In this document: positions 1 to 6,430 of the stretch, piece after piece
How positions within the stretch are numbered: the first letter of the stretch is position 1
Layout of the letters: the number at the start of each line of letters is the position of its first letter
DNA from: CAIOZW01 sp049317725
GTDB taxonomy: Bacteria; Acidobacteriota; Blastocatellia; RBC074
Assembly: GCA_049317725.1 (NCBI GenBank)
Contig: JBMOHS010000058.1
Location: 1 to 20,677 of the forward strand
Direction: 5' to 3'
Length of the DNA: 20,677 bases
Translations under genes and position numbers: made by a program
The notes under the pieces: model-generated
The model's database searches: none
The model's input: the letters and a program-made list of their open reading frames with translations, nothing else
Told to the model about the DNA's origin: nothing

Positions 1-245
1 GGAAGAAGATCGAGTGGCAGCCGGAGAGCCCGGGCAACCTCGAAGGCGACAGGGACACCCCCTCTCGGAAGGGCAAGGACGAGTGCCCCGGCATCGTCTG
101 CGTACTCGCACAGGGAATCGGCGAGAACTCTTCCCGCCTCGCGCCGATCCTGATACCCGTGATCCCGCACTGTTGGAACTTGTTTCGACAGGAATCCCTC
201 CGATCCTCTGCACAACGATCGCACTGAGAGGGGGGAGACCGGCAC
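1..245 (-). CDS. Phosphoribosyltransferase family protein (partial; C-terminus beyond left edge)
   Basis: Reading the minus strand from a GTG at 245-243 gives an open frame of 81 complete codons to the window edge. It contains 'DRREAGRVLADSL' followed by 'LVLALPRGGVPVAFEVARAL'. This is the characteristic start of the COG1926-type phosphoribosyltransferase family, usually seen as F/Y-x-DR-x-EAG then ALPRGGVPVA. These proteins have a PRTase fold, but for most members the substrate is unknown, so no reaction is assigned. The start is uncertain. GTG 245 has a good AAGGGGAG ribosome site just upstream but gives about 30 residues before the DRREAG motif. GTG 170 is closer to the usual family start but has no ribosome site. 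An in-frame stop lies at 272-270. The gene is transcribed away from the diheme peroxidase gene. The family call is fairly secure; the exact start is not. Confidence 0.75.
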   Translation of the reverse strand, partial: MPVSPLSVRSLCRGSEGFLSKQVPTVRDHGYQDRREAGRVLADSLCEYADDAGALVLALPRGGVPVAFEVARALRLPLDLL

Positions 246-341
246 TGCTCCCCTTCCACGTCCAACCCTTCATCCGTCACTCGCGACCAAACAAAGGCGA
301 CTACCTGGACACCAATCGCCGCTCTCCCTCGCGCGAGCCAA

Positions 342-374
342 CCAATCCCCCACTCGATTCTCCGGGGGGATTGG
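342..374. repeat. Perfect 10-bp inverted repeat, candidate operator
   Basis: CCAATCCCCC at 342-351 is exactly complementary to GGGGGATTGG at 365-374, with a 13-base centre. No T-run follows the stem on the plus strand, and on the minus strand the T-run precedes it, so it does not look like an intrinsic terminator. Its right arm overlaps the first four bases of the -35 hexamer of the promoter for the 506-2833 gene, the arrangement expected of a repressor or other regulator site. That role is inferred. Confidence 0.55.
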
Positions 375-400
375 AAAAACAGGAACAGTGGGCATAGAAT
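371..400 (+). promoter_or_regulatory. Sigma70-like promoter of the diheme peroxidase/beta-helix gene
   Basis: TTGGAA at 371-376 (4 of 6 matches to TTGACA), an 18-base spacer, and TAGAAT at 395-400 (5 of 6 matches to TATAAT). Transcription would start near 407, leaving a leader of about 100 bases before the ATG at 506. The -35 overlaps the right arm of the inverted repeat at 342-374. Confidence 0.6.
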
Positions 401-492
401 ACGGTCTCGCCAGTTCGATGTGAAGCGATTGGCAAGGTCAATCGCGCACAGATCCAAATCAAGCAACAATTGAAGGAACTTTCGACCGTCAA

Positions 493-500
493 GGGAGGAG
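493..500 (+). promoter_or_regulatory. Ribosome binding site deciding the start at 506
   Basis: GGGAGGAG ends 5 bases before ATG 506. The earlier in-frame ATG at 470 has no comparable site and would add twelve residues unlike a signal sequence, so 506 is preferred. Confidence 0.75.
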
Positions 501-505
501 TCTGT

Positions 506-2833
506 ATGAGCAAGAGTTCCGGTCTTCGATCGGCGGGTATGCGGCGCCCTTGGCGTCGCCTTCTTCAGGTTGTTCTCCTGCTCGGAGTCTTATTGGTAGG
601 GGGCATTGTGGTAGCGGGGCTCTTGCCGGTCCCCCTGGATGTTCCGGTCGAAGGAGCTGGCAGTGGCGACGCCACCGGCAATCCGGGGAGTGGGGGATTG
701 CGGCGAGCGTTCCCGGCCATGAATCAGCCAGACAACAATCCGACAACCGCGGAGCGGGTGGCGCTCGGGCGACTGCTCTTCTTCGATCCGATCCTCTCGG
801 GGGACAACACCCAGTCCTGTGCGACTTGTCACCATCCAGATCTTGGATTCAGCGATGGAAGGCCGCTCTCGATGGGAAACGACGGGACGGGGGTGGGACC
901 TGCCCGAACGGGTGGGAAGACGACCCGTCGCCACTCGCCGACGCTCTGGAATTCGACCTACAGCTTCTGGCTCTTCTGGGACGGTCGAGCCACGGACTTG
1001 GAGGAGCAAGCCCGTTCACCGATCACGTCAGAGGTCGAGATGAACCAGAAGCCCGGGGAGCTTGAGACGGAGTTGAAAGCGGTCAAGGAGTACGTGACGC
1101 TCTTCGACGAGGCGTTTGGAGGGCAAGGGGGCTCGGCCGTTACCTTCGAGAACGCCACCCGGGCCATTGCGGCTTTTGAGCGGACCCTGCTCAGCCAAAA
1201 CTCGGCTTTTGATCGGTACGTGGCCGGGGATGCGACCGCTCTGTCAACCGAGCAGCGACGAGGGCTGACCCTCTTCCGATCGCTCAAGACCCGCTGTTTC
1301 GAGTGTCACGGATTTCCTACCTTTGCCAATCCCGACTTCAAAGTGGTCGGAGTACCAGCCGTGGCCGGGCAGGAGCCTGACGCCGGTCGGGCGGAAATTG
1401 CCGGCGGAGAGCCCTACCGCAATGCCTTCAAGGTGCCCACGCTGCGCAACATTACCCGCACGGCCCCCTACATGCACAACGGGCGCTTCGAGACCTTGGA
1501 AGAGGTGCTCGACTTCTATGCGGCGGGAGGAGGGATTGGGGCGGGCCTGAATCTTCCCAATCTGGACGACAAGATCCGCGCCTTTTCGTTGAGTCCAGAG
1601 GAGCGACGGGATCTGATCAGCTTTCTCGGATCGCTGACAGATGAGTCGGCGATGCCAACGATCCCGGAGCGTGTGCCCTCTGGCCTGCCGGTCATCGCAC
1701 GGATCGGCCAGTCGGGGCAGGCGGCACAAGCAGGGGGCAGGAGCGAGGCGCAACGTGCGCAGCTATCCCGCGACCCTCGCTCACCGAAGACTTGGCAGGT
1801 CCAACCCGGTCAGTCGATCCAATCTGTCATCGACCAGACGATTCCCGGCGATACGATCGAGGTTCTTCCGGGAGTCTACTCCGAAGCCCTGCTGGTCGAC
1901 ATCGACAACCTGACGTTGCGCGGGCTTGCCGACAGCCAGGGACGGGCGATTCTCGATGGCCAGAACCGCTTGACTGATGCGGTCATCACTTCCAGCCACA
2001 ACTTTACCATCGAGGGATTCCACCTCCGGGATTATGTCAACAACGGGATCACCGTCCACGGTGGGCGCAACGCCACCTTCCGCAATCTGCTGGTCGAAAA
2101 TACAGGGCTCTATGGAGTCTACCCGGTCGAGTGTCAGGGGGTCCTGATCGAGTCTTGCACGGTTTCGCGCATCAAGGATGCAGGGATCTATGTCGGGCAA
2201 TCCCGCGACATCATCGTGCGGAACAATACGGTCTACCAGAATGTCACGGGCATCGAGATCGAGAACTCGGTCAACGCACTGGTCGAAAAGAATAACGTCT
2301 ATGAGAACACCGGAGGGATTCTCGTCTTCCTGCTTCCGAACAATCCGTCGAAGGTCGGAACCGACTGCCGCGTGGTCAACAACCGGGTCGTCAACAACAA
2401 CCATCCCAACTTTGGCGATCCCACCTCGATCGTTGGACGGGTCATTCCGGGGACCGGAATGTTGATCATGGCAGCGGATCGCACCGAAGTGACCGGGAAT
2501 GAGATTCGGGGGAACGACACCTTCGGGATCGGGCTGGTCGGGCTGGCCATCGCCTTCCCGAAAGGAAAGCGGTTCGATGTCGGATCGATCCCAGAAGGCA
2601 ACCGGATCTACGGGAACGTCTTTGCCGAAAATGGGCGCAACCCGGGCGGACAGGTCCGGGAGATTGGCGCCCGCAACTGCGACCTCTTCTGGGATGGGAG
2701 CGGTTGGGACAATGTCTGGATACAGCCGGGGACAACCTCCTTCCCGGCGCTTCTGCCGGGAGAGGGCTGGCCGGAGATTGCCCGGAAAGCCTATGCCCGG
2801 GGATTCGCTTGGCTGCGCGATCGGCTGCTCTGA
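506..2833 (+). CDS. MauG-type diheme cytochrome c peroxidase fused to a right-handed beta-helix domain
   Basis: 775 residues. Residues about 19-41 form a hydrophobic segment after a basic N-terminus, so the protein is membrane-anchored or exported. Residues about 67-385 match bacterial diheme cytochrome c peroxidase/MauG proteins. The first haem motif is CATCH (Cys105, Cys108, His109) and the second is CFECH (Cys264, Cys267, His268). The YMHNGRF motif contains Met323, a likely axial ligand of the second haem. After a short linker, residues about 430-775 are a parallel beta-helix with repeated short Asn/Gly/Val turns such as 'NNTVYQNVTGIEIENS', starting at 'WQVQPGQSIQSVID' and ending with an FWDGSGWDNVW block. 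This half resembles the NosD-like/TIGR03805 beta-helix family, whose members are reported to be encoded next to, or fused with, another exported protein of unknown function. Peroxidase or electron-transfer activity follows from the family; the substrate is unknown. The stop lies 12 bases from the end of the convergent VWA gene. Confidence 0.88.
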   Translation: MSKSSGLRSAGMRRPWRRLLQVVLLLGVLLVGGIVVAGLLPVPLDVPVEGAGSGDATGNPGSGGLRRAFPAMNQPDNNPTTAERVALGRLLFFDPILSGDNTQSCATCHHPDLGFSDGRPLSMGNDGTGVGPARTGGKTTRRHSPTLWNSTYSFWLFWDGRATDLEEQARSPITSEVEMNQKPGELETELKAVKEYVTLFDEAFGGQGGSAVTFENATRAIAAFERTLLSQNSAFDRYVAGDATALSTEQRRGLTLFRSLKTRCFECHGFPTFANPDFKVVGVPAVAGQEPDAGRAEIAGGEPYRNAFKVPTLRNITRTAPYMHNGRFETLEEVLDFYAAGGGIGAGLNLPNLDDKIRAFSLSPEERRDLISFLGSLTDESAMPTIPERVPSGLPVIARIGQSGQAAQAGGRSEAQRAQLSRDPRSPKTWQVQPGQSIQSVIDQTIPGDTIEVLPGVYSEALLVDIDNLTLRGLADSQGRAILDGQNRLTDAVITSSHNFTIEGFHLRDYVNNGITVHGGRNATFRNLLVENTGLYGVYPVECQGVLIESCTVSRIKDAGIYVGQSRDIIVRNNTVYQNVTGIEIENSVNALVEKNNVYENTGGILVFLLPNNPSKVGTDCRVVNNRVVNNNHPNFGDPTSIVGRVIPGTGMLIMAADRTEVTGNEIRGNDTFGIGLVGLAIAFPKGKRFDVGSIPEGNRIYGNVFAENGRNPGGQVREIGARNCDLFWDGSGWDNVWIQPGTTSFPALLPGEGWPEIARKAYARGFAWLRDRLL

Positions 2834-2845
2834 ACGACCCGGGCT

Positions 2846-4060
2846 TCAGGGAGCGGGAAAGAGGGTCCTGGCCAATGTGCTCATCACGGTGGGGAGCCCC
2901 CCTGACGGGTCGACCCGCCGATGGGAGCCGCCAGAAAGGCGGGCAAGAGAGGTCAGATAGAGGTCGGCGGCTTGGTAGAGTTGGTCGAGCGTCTCCTGGA
3001 TGGCGTCCGGACGTGGCCGGGCAGTTCCTGGAAATCCACCACCGCCGGCGGGGGGCTCCGGCTGGGAGCGACCAGGGCGGGTCGCGTCCGGAAAGCGTTC
3101 TTCTGGAACCCGGCCGCGGGGCTGGGGGGGGAGGCGTCCCGGTTGGGGCGCCCGATCCGCCTCTGGCCCGGGAATTCGTTGACGGCCGGGAGGGGGCAGA
3201 TCGATCGTCGGAACGGGCAACTTGTAGGGATCGTCTTTCTTGGCCTCACCCGGCCGACTGGCCCCGGTGCCCGGTGCCGGGGTGGAGCGGGGCTTGGAGG
3301 CTGTTGCCTCTTCGTCCAGGACCGGTTCCAGTTCAGGAGGAGGCGGGGGAAGTCGGCGTTTTCGGGAAGAGGGCCCTCCAAAGATGAGCCCAAAATCGGC
3401 TTGGCCGAGCATCTCCCGTTGATTGTGGGCCATCTCCTCGGCATCGGGTCGGGTCGTCAATTGCAGGGCGTGGATAGGAATTCCCGCCCGCTCTGCCCGG
3501 CGCAAAGTCTCCTCACCTACCCCGCTGTGGGTCCGCCAATCGACCCCATCGGCAATCAGCAGAATCGTGCGAGGACCGGGCTGGTTGCTGAGCCGGTCGA
3601 GGGTCTGGGTGACCGCCCCGTAGAGATCGGCTCCCTGCCCAGGTCGCAGGCGGTCGACCAGTTGGAGCAGCTGGCGACGATCGCGGATCGTGGAAAGATC
3701 GCCTTGGACCGATTCATCGAATGGAACGAACAGCACTTCGATGGTCGCAGGCAGCGATTCAAGAAACGAGCGCAGCGCCCGACGCAGCTCGGCCATCTGC
3801 TGGTCGGTCGACAAGCCCGTCTGCACGACCACGGCGAGAATGGAGGCGGCAGTGGGTGTCTCAAGTGGACGAATTGGTCCGGTGAGATGGCTCGAATGGG
3901 TAGATTCGATTCGCTCCTGCGCCCGAACGGCAGCCGCATCGAGAAGCAGGACCGCAGCGCAGAGCGCAGGGATGAGAGGCCACCACCGCTGGACTCTCTG
4001 TCTTCCCTGCCCCGTCGAATGCAATAGTGACCGGCTCGCTCCTTCTGCTGGCATCTCCAT
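2846..4060 (-). CDS. Secreted VWA-domain protein (acidobacterial VWFA-related type) with proline-rich insert
   Basis: 404 residues from ATG 4060. Residues about 25-47 form a signal peptide ending in AVRA before QE. Residues about 72-203 follow the VWA fold: strand 'ILAVVVQTG', helix, 'IEVLFVPFDES', 'GADLYGAVTQTL', 'TILLIADGVDW', 'IPIHALQL'. The layout resembles the VWFA-related acidobacterial domain (TIGR03436). The metal site (MIDAS, normally DxSxS) is degenerate because the first strand ends VVVQTGLST. Residues about 235-350 are proline-, arginine- and glycine-rich. The end ('LARLSGGSHRRVD...LPTVMSTLART') looks like the last part of a VWA domain, so the proline-rich stretch appears inserted within the domain. 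ATG 4054 is an alternative start with better spacing to the same ribosome site. Function is unknown; adhesion or protein-protein contact is a family-level guess. Confidence 0.78.
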   Translation of the reverse strand: MEMPAEGASRSLLHSTGQGRQRVQRWWPLIPALCAAVLLLDAAAVRAQERIESTHSSHLTGPIRPLETPTAASILAVVVQTGLSTDQQMAELRRALRSFLESLPATIEVLFVPFDESVQGDLSTIRDRRQLLQLVDRLRPGQGADLYGAVTQTLDRLSNQPGPRTILLIADGVDWRTHSGVGEETLRRAERAGIPIHALQLTTRPDAEEMAHNQREMLGQADFGLIFGGPSSRKRRLPPPPPELEPVLDEEATASKPRSTPAPGTGASRPGEAKKDDPYKLPVPTIDLPPPGRQRIPGPEADRAPQPGRLPPQPRGRVPEERFPDATRPGRSQPEPPAGGGGFPGTARPRPDAIQETLDQLYQAADLYLTSLARLSGGSHRRVDPSGGLPTVMSTLARTLFPAP

Positions 4061-4069
4061 TCCTCCTCC
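4061..4069 (-). promoter_or_regulatory. Ribosome binding site for the VWA gene
   Basis: On the minus strand GGAGGAGGA lies directly before ATG 4060 and 6 bases before ATG 4054. It excludes the much longer open frame beginning at 4171, whose first 37 residues carry no signal sequence. The choice between 4060 and 4054 is open. Confidence 0.7.
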
Positions 4070-4189
4070 GTATTTAACTTGCGCACCGAATGTCACCCCA
4101 ACCTTTCGATGATAGCCCCTGACGGCGCGTGGATTCAATCGGCGAGAGATGGGAGACCGCCGGTGTGGCACGATGGTGAGAGGCTGGAC

Positions 4190-4218
4190 TTGTCACGTTC
4201 GAGCCGCTACAGTACGCT
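4190..4218 (+). promoter_or_regulatory. Possible promoter for the ornithine cyclodeaminase gene
   Basis: TTGTCA at 4190-4195, a 17-base spacer and TACGCT at 4213-4218. The -35 is good and the -10 weak. It would leave a leader of about 110 bases. Nothing else clear was found in the divergent gap 4061-4336. Confidence 0.3.
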
Positions 4219-4336
4219 ACTTTGGCGCAAGCAGTAGGCCGTTCACTCCATTCGCGACGCGCAGAAGAGCCCGACGGCGTAGGGGGCGATGAGCTGAGGG
4301 CAGCAAGTTCCCAAGAGAACGATTCCCGGATAGGTT

Positions 4337-5578
4337 ATGGAATACTCTGAAATTGTCGAAGCGGAAGGGCATCTGGTCGATTCCCAGATCCTCTCCAACA
4401 TCATGGATCGGGTCATCGAGTGTGGTGCCATCTATGAAGTCCAGGACTTTACCCTGGGGAGAACCAACGAGCAGTTCTCCCGGCTGCGGCTGCGGGTGAT
4501 CGCGCCAAGCCGGGAGGTCCTGTTCCGGACACTCGAAGAGTTGATCGAGTTGGGGTGCTATCAAGCGGAGTTGCGGGACGCCCAGGTCAAGCCGGCCCCG
4601 ATGGACCGGGTTGTCCCGGACGACTTCTACTCGACAACGAATCACCGGACCTATGTGCGGCTGGACGGGGCTTGGCACGAGGTGGCCAAACAACGGATGG
4701 ATGGCGTAATCGTCATCGAGCGTGACGGGAATGCGGACAGTGCGCAGCCAGTCTGCCGGCCAGTCTGCCGGAAGTTACGCGATGTGCGTGCCGGGGACGA
4801 GGTCGTTTGTGGGGCGCTCGGAATCCGGATTCAGCCAGAGTTCAAGGCCCGAGACCGGATGGGCTTCGCCTTCATGGCCAACGAGATCTCCTCTGAACGA
4901 CGGGCCGAGACGGCAGTGCAGAAGGTCGCGCAGATGATGCGGCTGGTCAAGGCAGAGGGAGGTCGGATCATCTTCGTCGCGGGTCCCGTCGTCATCCACA
5001 CCGGGGGGACGGCCGCCTTCTCGCAGATCATTCGCCGGGGGTATGTCGATGCGCTCCTGGCAGGGAACGCGATCGCGGTCCACGACATCGAGCACGCGCT
5101 CTACGGAACCTCCCTTGGGGTCGACCTCGACCGTGGAATCCCCATCGAAGAGGGGCACAAAAACCATATGCGGGCGATCAACGCAATCAACCGCTATGGC
5201 TCGATCCGCGGGGCCGTCGAGGCCGGGCTGCTGCGCTCCGGTGTCATGTACGAGTGCGTGCGCCACCAAGTGCCCTTCGTGCTTGCGGGCTCGATCCGCG
5301 ACGATGGCCCGCTCCCAGACACCAAGATGGATCTGATCGAGGCCCAGGAGGCCTATGCCGAACAACTGGTTGGGGCCGGAATGGTCATCTGCCTCTCCTC
5401 GATGCTCCATTCGATCGGAGTCGGCAATATGACCCCCTCGTGGGTCCGCATGGTCTGCGTCGACATCAATCCCGCCGTCGTCACCAAGCTCTCAGATCGT
5501 GGATCCCAGCAGACGGTCGGGATCGTCACGGATGTCGGGACCTTCCTCAATCTACTCTCCCAACATCTCTGGAGTTGA
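4337..5578 (+). CDS. Ornithine cyclodeaminase, LOR/SDH (TIGR00300) type
   Basis: 413 residues, full length for the family. The N-terminus ('EYSEIVEAEGHLVDSQILSNIMDRV', 20-residue core 'EGHLVDSQILSNIMDRVIEC') and the next 70 residues match the small LOR/SDH domain. The C-terminal part has family blocks 'GGRIIFVAGPVVIHTGGTAA', 'GNAIAVHDIEHALYGTSLG', 'EGHKNHMRAIN' and 'CLSSMLHSIGVGNMTPSW', expected to form the NAD-binding domain. An archaeal relative (Methanococcus maripaludis MMP1218) converts ornithine to proline with release of ammonia, and the same module is the C-terminal half of cyanobacterial arginine-catabolic AgrE/ArgZ. By homology this is a cytoplasmic NAD-dependent ornithine cyclodeaminase, unrelated in sequence to the common mu-crystallin-like enzyme. 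The ribosome site is weak (ATAGG just before the ATG). A 12-bp tandem duplication lies at 4748-4771. No arginine or proline genes are adjacent. Confidence 0.85.
   Translation: MEYSEIVEAEGHLVDSQILSNIMDRVIECGAIYEVQDFTLGRTNEQFSRLRLRVIAPSREVLFRTLEELIELGCYQAELRDAQVKPAPMDRVVPDDFYSTTNHRTYVRLDGAWHEVAKQRMDGVIVIERDGNADSAQPVCRPVCRKLRDVRAGDEVVCGALGIRIQPEFKARDRMGFAFMANEISSERRAETAVQKVAQMMRLVKAEGGRIIFVAGPVVIHTGGTAAFSQIIRRGYVDALLAGNAIAVHDIEHALYGTSLGVDLDRGIPIEEGHKNHMRAINAINRYGSIRGAVEAGLLRSGVMYECVRHQVPFVLAGSIRDDGPLPDTKMDLIEAQEAYAEQLVGAGMVICLSSMLHSIGVGNMTPSWVRMVCVDINPAVVTKLSDRGSQQTVGIVTDVGTFLNLLSQHLWS
4748..4771 (+). repeat. Exact 12-bp tandem duplication inside the ornithine cyclodeaminase gene
   Basis: CCAGTCTGCCGG occurs twice back to back at 4748-4759 and 4760-4771, encoding PVCR twice in frame at about residues 138-145, just before 'KLRDVRAGDEVVCG'. 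The unit is in frame, so the protein stays intact. Confidence 0.85.
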
Positions 5579-5589
5579 GGCCAAGGTAA

Positions 5590-6048
5590 TCAAGAGGTCT
5601 GCGGCGGTTCCCCTGCAACCCAGACCTCGCCGTCGGCAAAGATCTCTTTCTTCCAGACAGGAACGGTCTGCTTGAGGCGGTCGATGGCAAAGCGACAGGC
5701 TTCAAACGCCGCTTTGCGGTGGGGAGAGGTGATGACGATGACGATCGAGGACTCGGAGATGGCGAGGGGACCGAAACGATGGATCATTCCGATGCCATCG
5801 ATCTGGGGCCATTGCTGGCGGATCTCCTCCCCAATTCGCCGCATCTCCTTGACGGCCATCGGCGGATAGGCCTCGTACTGCAGGCTGAGCACCGGGCGGC
5901 CGTGGGTCTGATTGCGAACAATTCCGTCGAAGGTGACCACTGCCCCTGCGGCACCGCGAATGATGCGGGATTCGAGGTCCTGCTTATCGATCGCTTCGCG
6001 CGTCACCTCGAAAACGTCGCCGTCTCTCTGTTCCACAGTTTCCAACAC
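5590..6048 (-). CDS. moaE: Molybdopterin synthase catalytic (large) subunit MoaE
   Basis: 152 residues. MoaE binds the thiocarboxylated C-terminus of MoaD and inserts two sulfurs into precursor Z (cyclic pyranopterin monophosphate), giving molybdopterin in the cytoplasm. Family blocks are clear: 'GAVVTFDGIVRNQTHG', 'LQYEAYPPMA', 'IHRFGPLAISESSIVIVI', 'SPHRKAAFEACRFAID' and 'VPVWKKEIF'. Lys126 and Lys133 have the same seven-residue spacing as catalytic Lys119 and Lys126 of the E. coli enzyme. The start is set at GTG 6048, just after an AAGGAGGAG ribosome site; TTG 6045 is the alternative. The longer frame to 6111 adds an unrelated Arg-rich leader overlapping the end of moaD. The gene is 59 bases downstream of moaD, probably in the same transcript, and its stop lies 11 bases from that of the convergent ornithine cyclodeaminase gene. 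Confidence 0.93.
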   Translation of the reverse strand: MLETVEQRDGDVFEVTREAIDKQDLESRIIRGAAGAVVTFDGIVRNQTHGRPVLSLQYEAYPPMAVKEMRRIGEEIRQQWPQIDGIGMIHRFGPLAISESSIVIVITSPHRKAAFEACRFAIDRLKQTVPVWKKEIFADGEVWVAGEPPQTS

Positions 6049-6049
6049 G

Positions 6050-6058
6050 CTCCTCCTT
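6050..6058 (-). promoter_or_regulatory. Ribosome binding site of moaE
   Basis: Minus-strand AAGGAGGAG, one base before GTG 6048 and four before TTG 6045. It places the moaE start well inside the longer open frame. Confidence 0.75.
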
Positions 6059-6107
6059 CTCGCGAATCGATTGGGGTGTGGCCCACAGGTCGCACCGGCT
6101 GGTCGCC

Positions 6108-6362
6108 TCACCCCCCCGAAACCGGGGGAAAGATAGCGAGGGTATCCCCATCGGCCAACGGGTCGATGCGTCGGGCATAGGACTCGTTGATCGCGAAGAG
6201 GACGTTGCTGGCGAAATGGTGAAGCGGGGGGAACTGCTCACACAAGGCACGCCAAGCTGCCTCAACTGTGGCCGGGGCCGCCAAATCAAGCCGCAACTCG
6301 CCATCACCCGTCCCACACGCCGCCTCCCGGCAGGCACCAAACAAGAGAATCCGGATCGTCAT
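6108..6362 (-). CDS. moaD: Molybdopterin synthase sulfur-carrier (small) subunit MoaD
   Basis: 84 residues with a ubiquitin-like fold. MoaD is adenylated and thiocarboxylated at its C-terminal glycine and donates sulfur to precursor Z within the MoaD2-MoaE2 complex. The N-terminus 'TIRILLFGACREAAC' and the C-terminus 'DGDTLAIFPPVSGG' are diagnostic; the final Gly-Gly (83-84) is the functional tail and is intact. The start at ATG 6362 is supported by AAAGGAGG three bases upstream on the minus strand; the open frame to 6434 overlaps the previous gene and adds nothing conserved. It lies between the glutamine amidotransferase gene (68-base gap) and moaE (59-base gap), all on the minus strand, so the three are probably co-transcribed. 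Confidence 0.93.
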   Translation of the reverse strand: MTIRILLFGACREAACGTGDGELRLDLAAPATVEAAWRALCEQFPPLHHFASNVLFAINESYARRIDPLADGDTLAIFPPVSGG

Positions 6363-6430
6363 CGGCCTCCTTTCTCGGCGAGGGTAGCAGCAGGACAGAT
6401 CGGGCGCAAACCGCGGATCGGCCTGCCTGT

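Noticed and set aside
14..397. Plus-strand open frame of 127 codons
   Set aside because: It lies opposite a convincing phosphoribosyltransferase frame on the minus strand, has no ribosome site and no recognisable motif, and runs through the inverted repeat and promoter.
2921..4027. Long plus-strand frame opposite the VWA gene (368 codons)
   Set aside because: Shadow of the GC-rich VWA gene; the minus strand has the signal peptide, ribosome site and VWA fold.
4066..4100. Minus-strand TTGGGG-N18-TTAAAT as promoter of the VWA gene
   Set aside because: Transcription would begin within or beside the ribosome site, leaving almost no leader; treated as chance AT-rich sequence.
5069..5090. GCGATCGC octamer resembling the cyanobacterial HIP1 repeat
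   Set aside because: I noticed it only in isolation rather than at the high density typical of HIP1-rich genomes.
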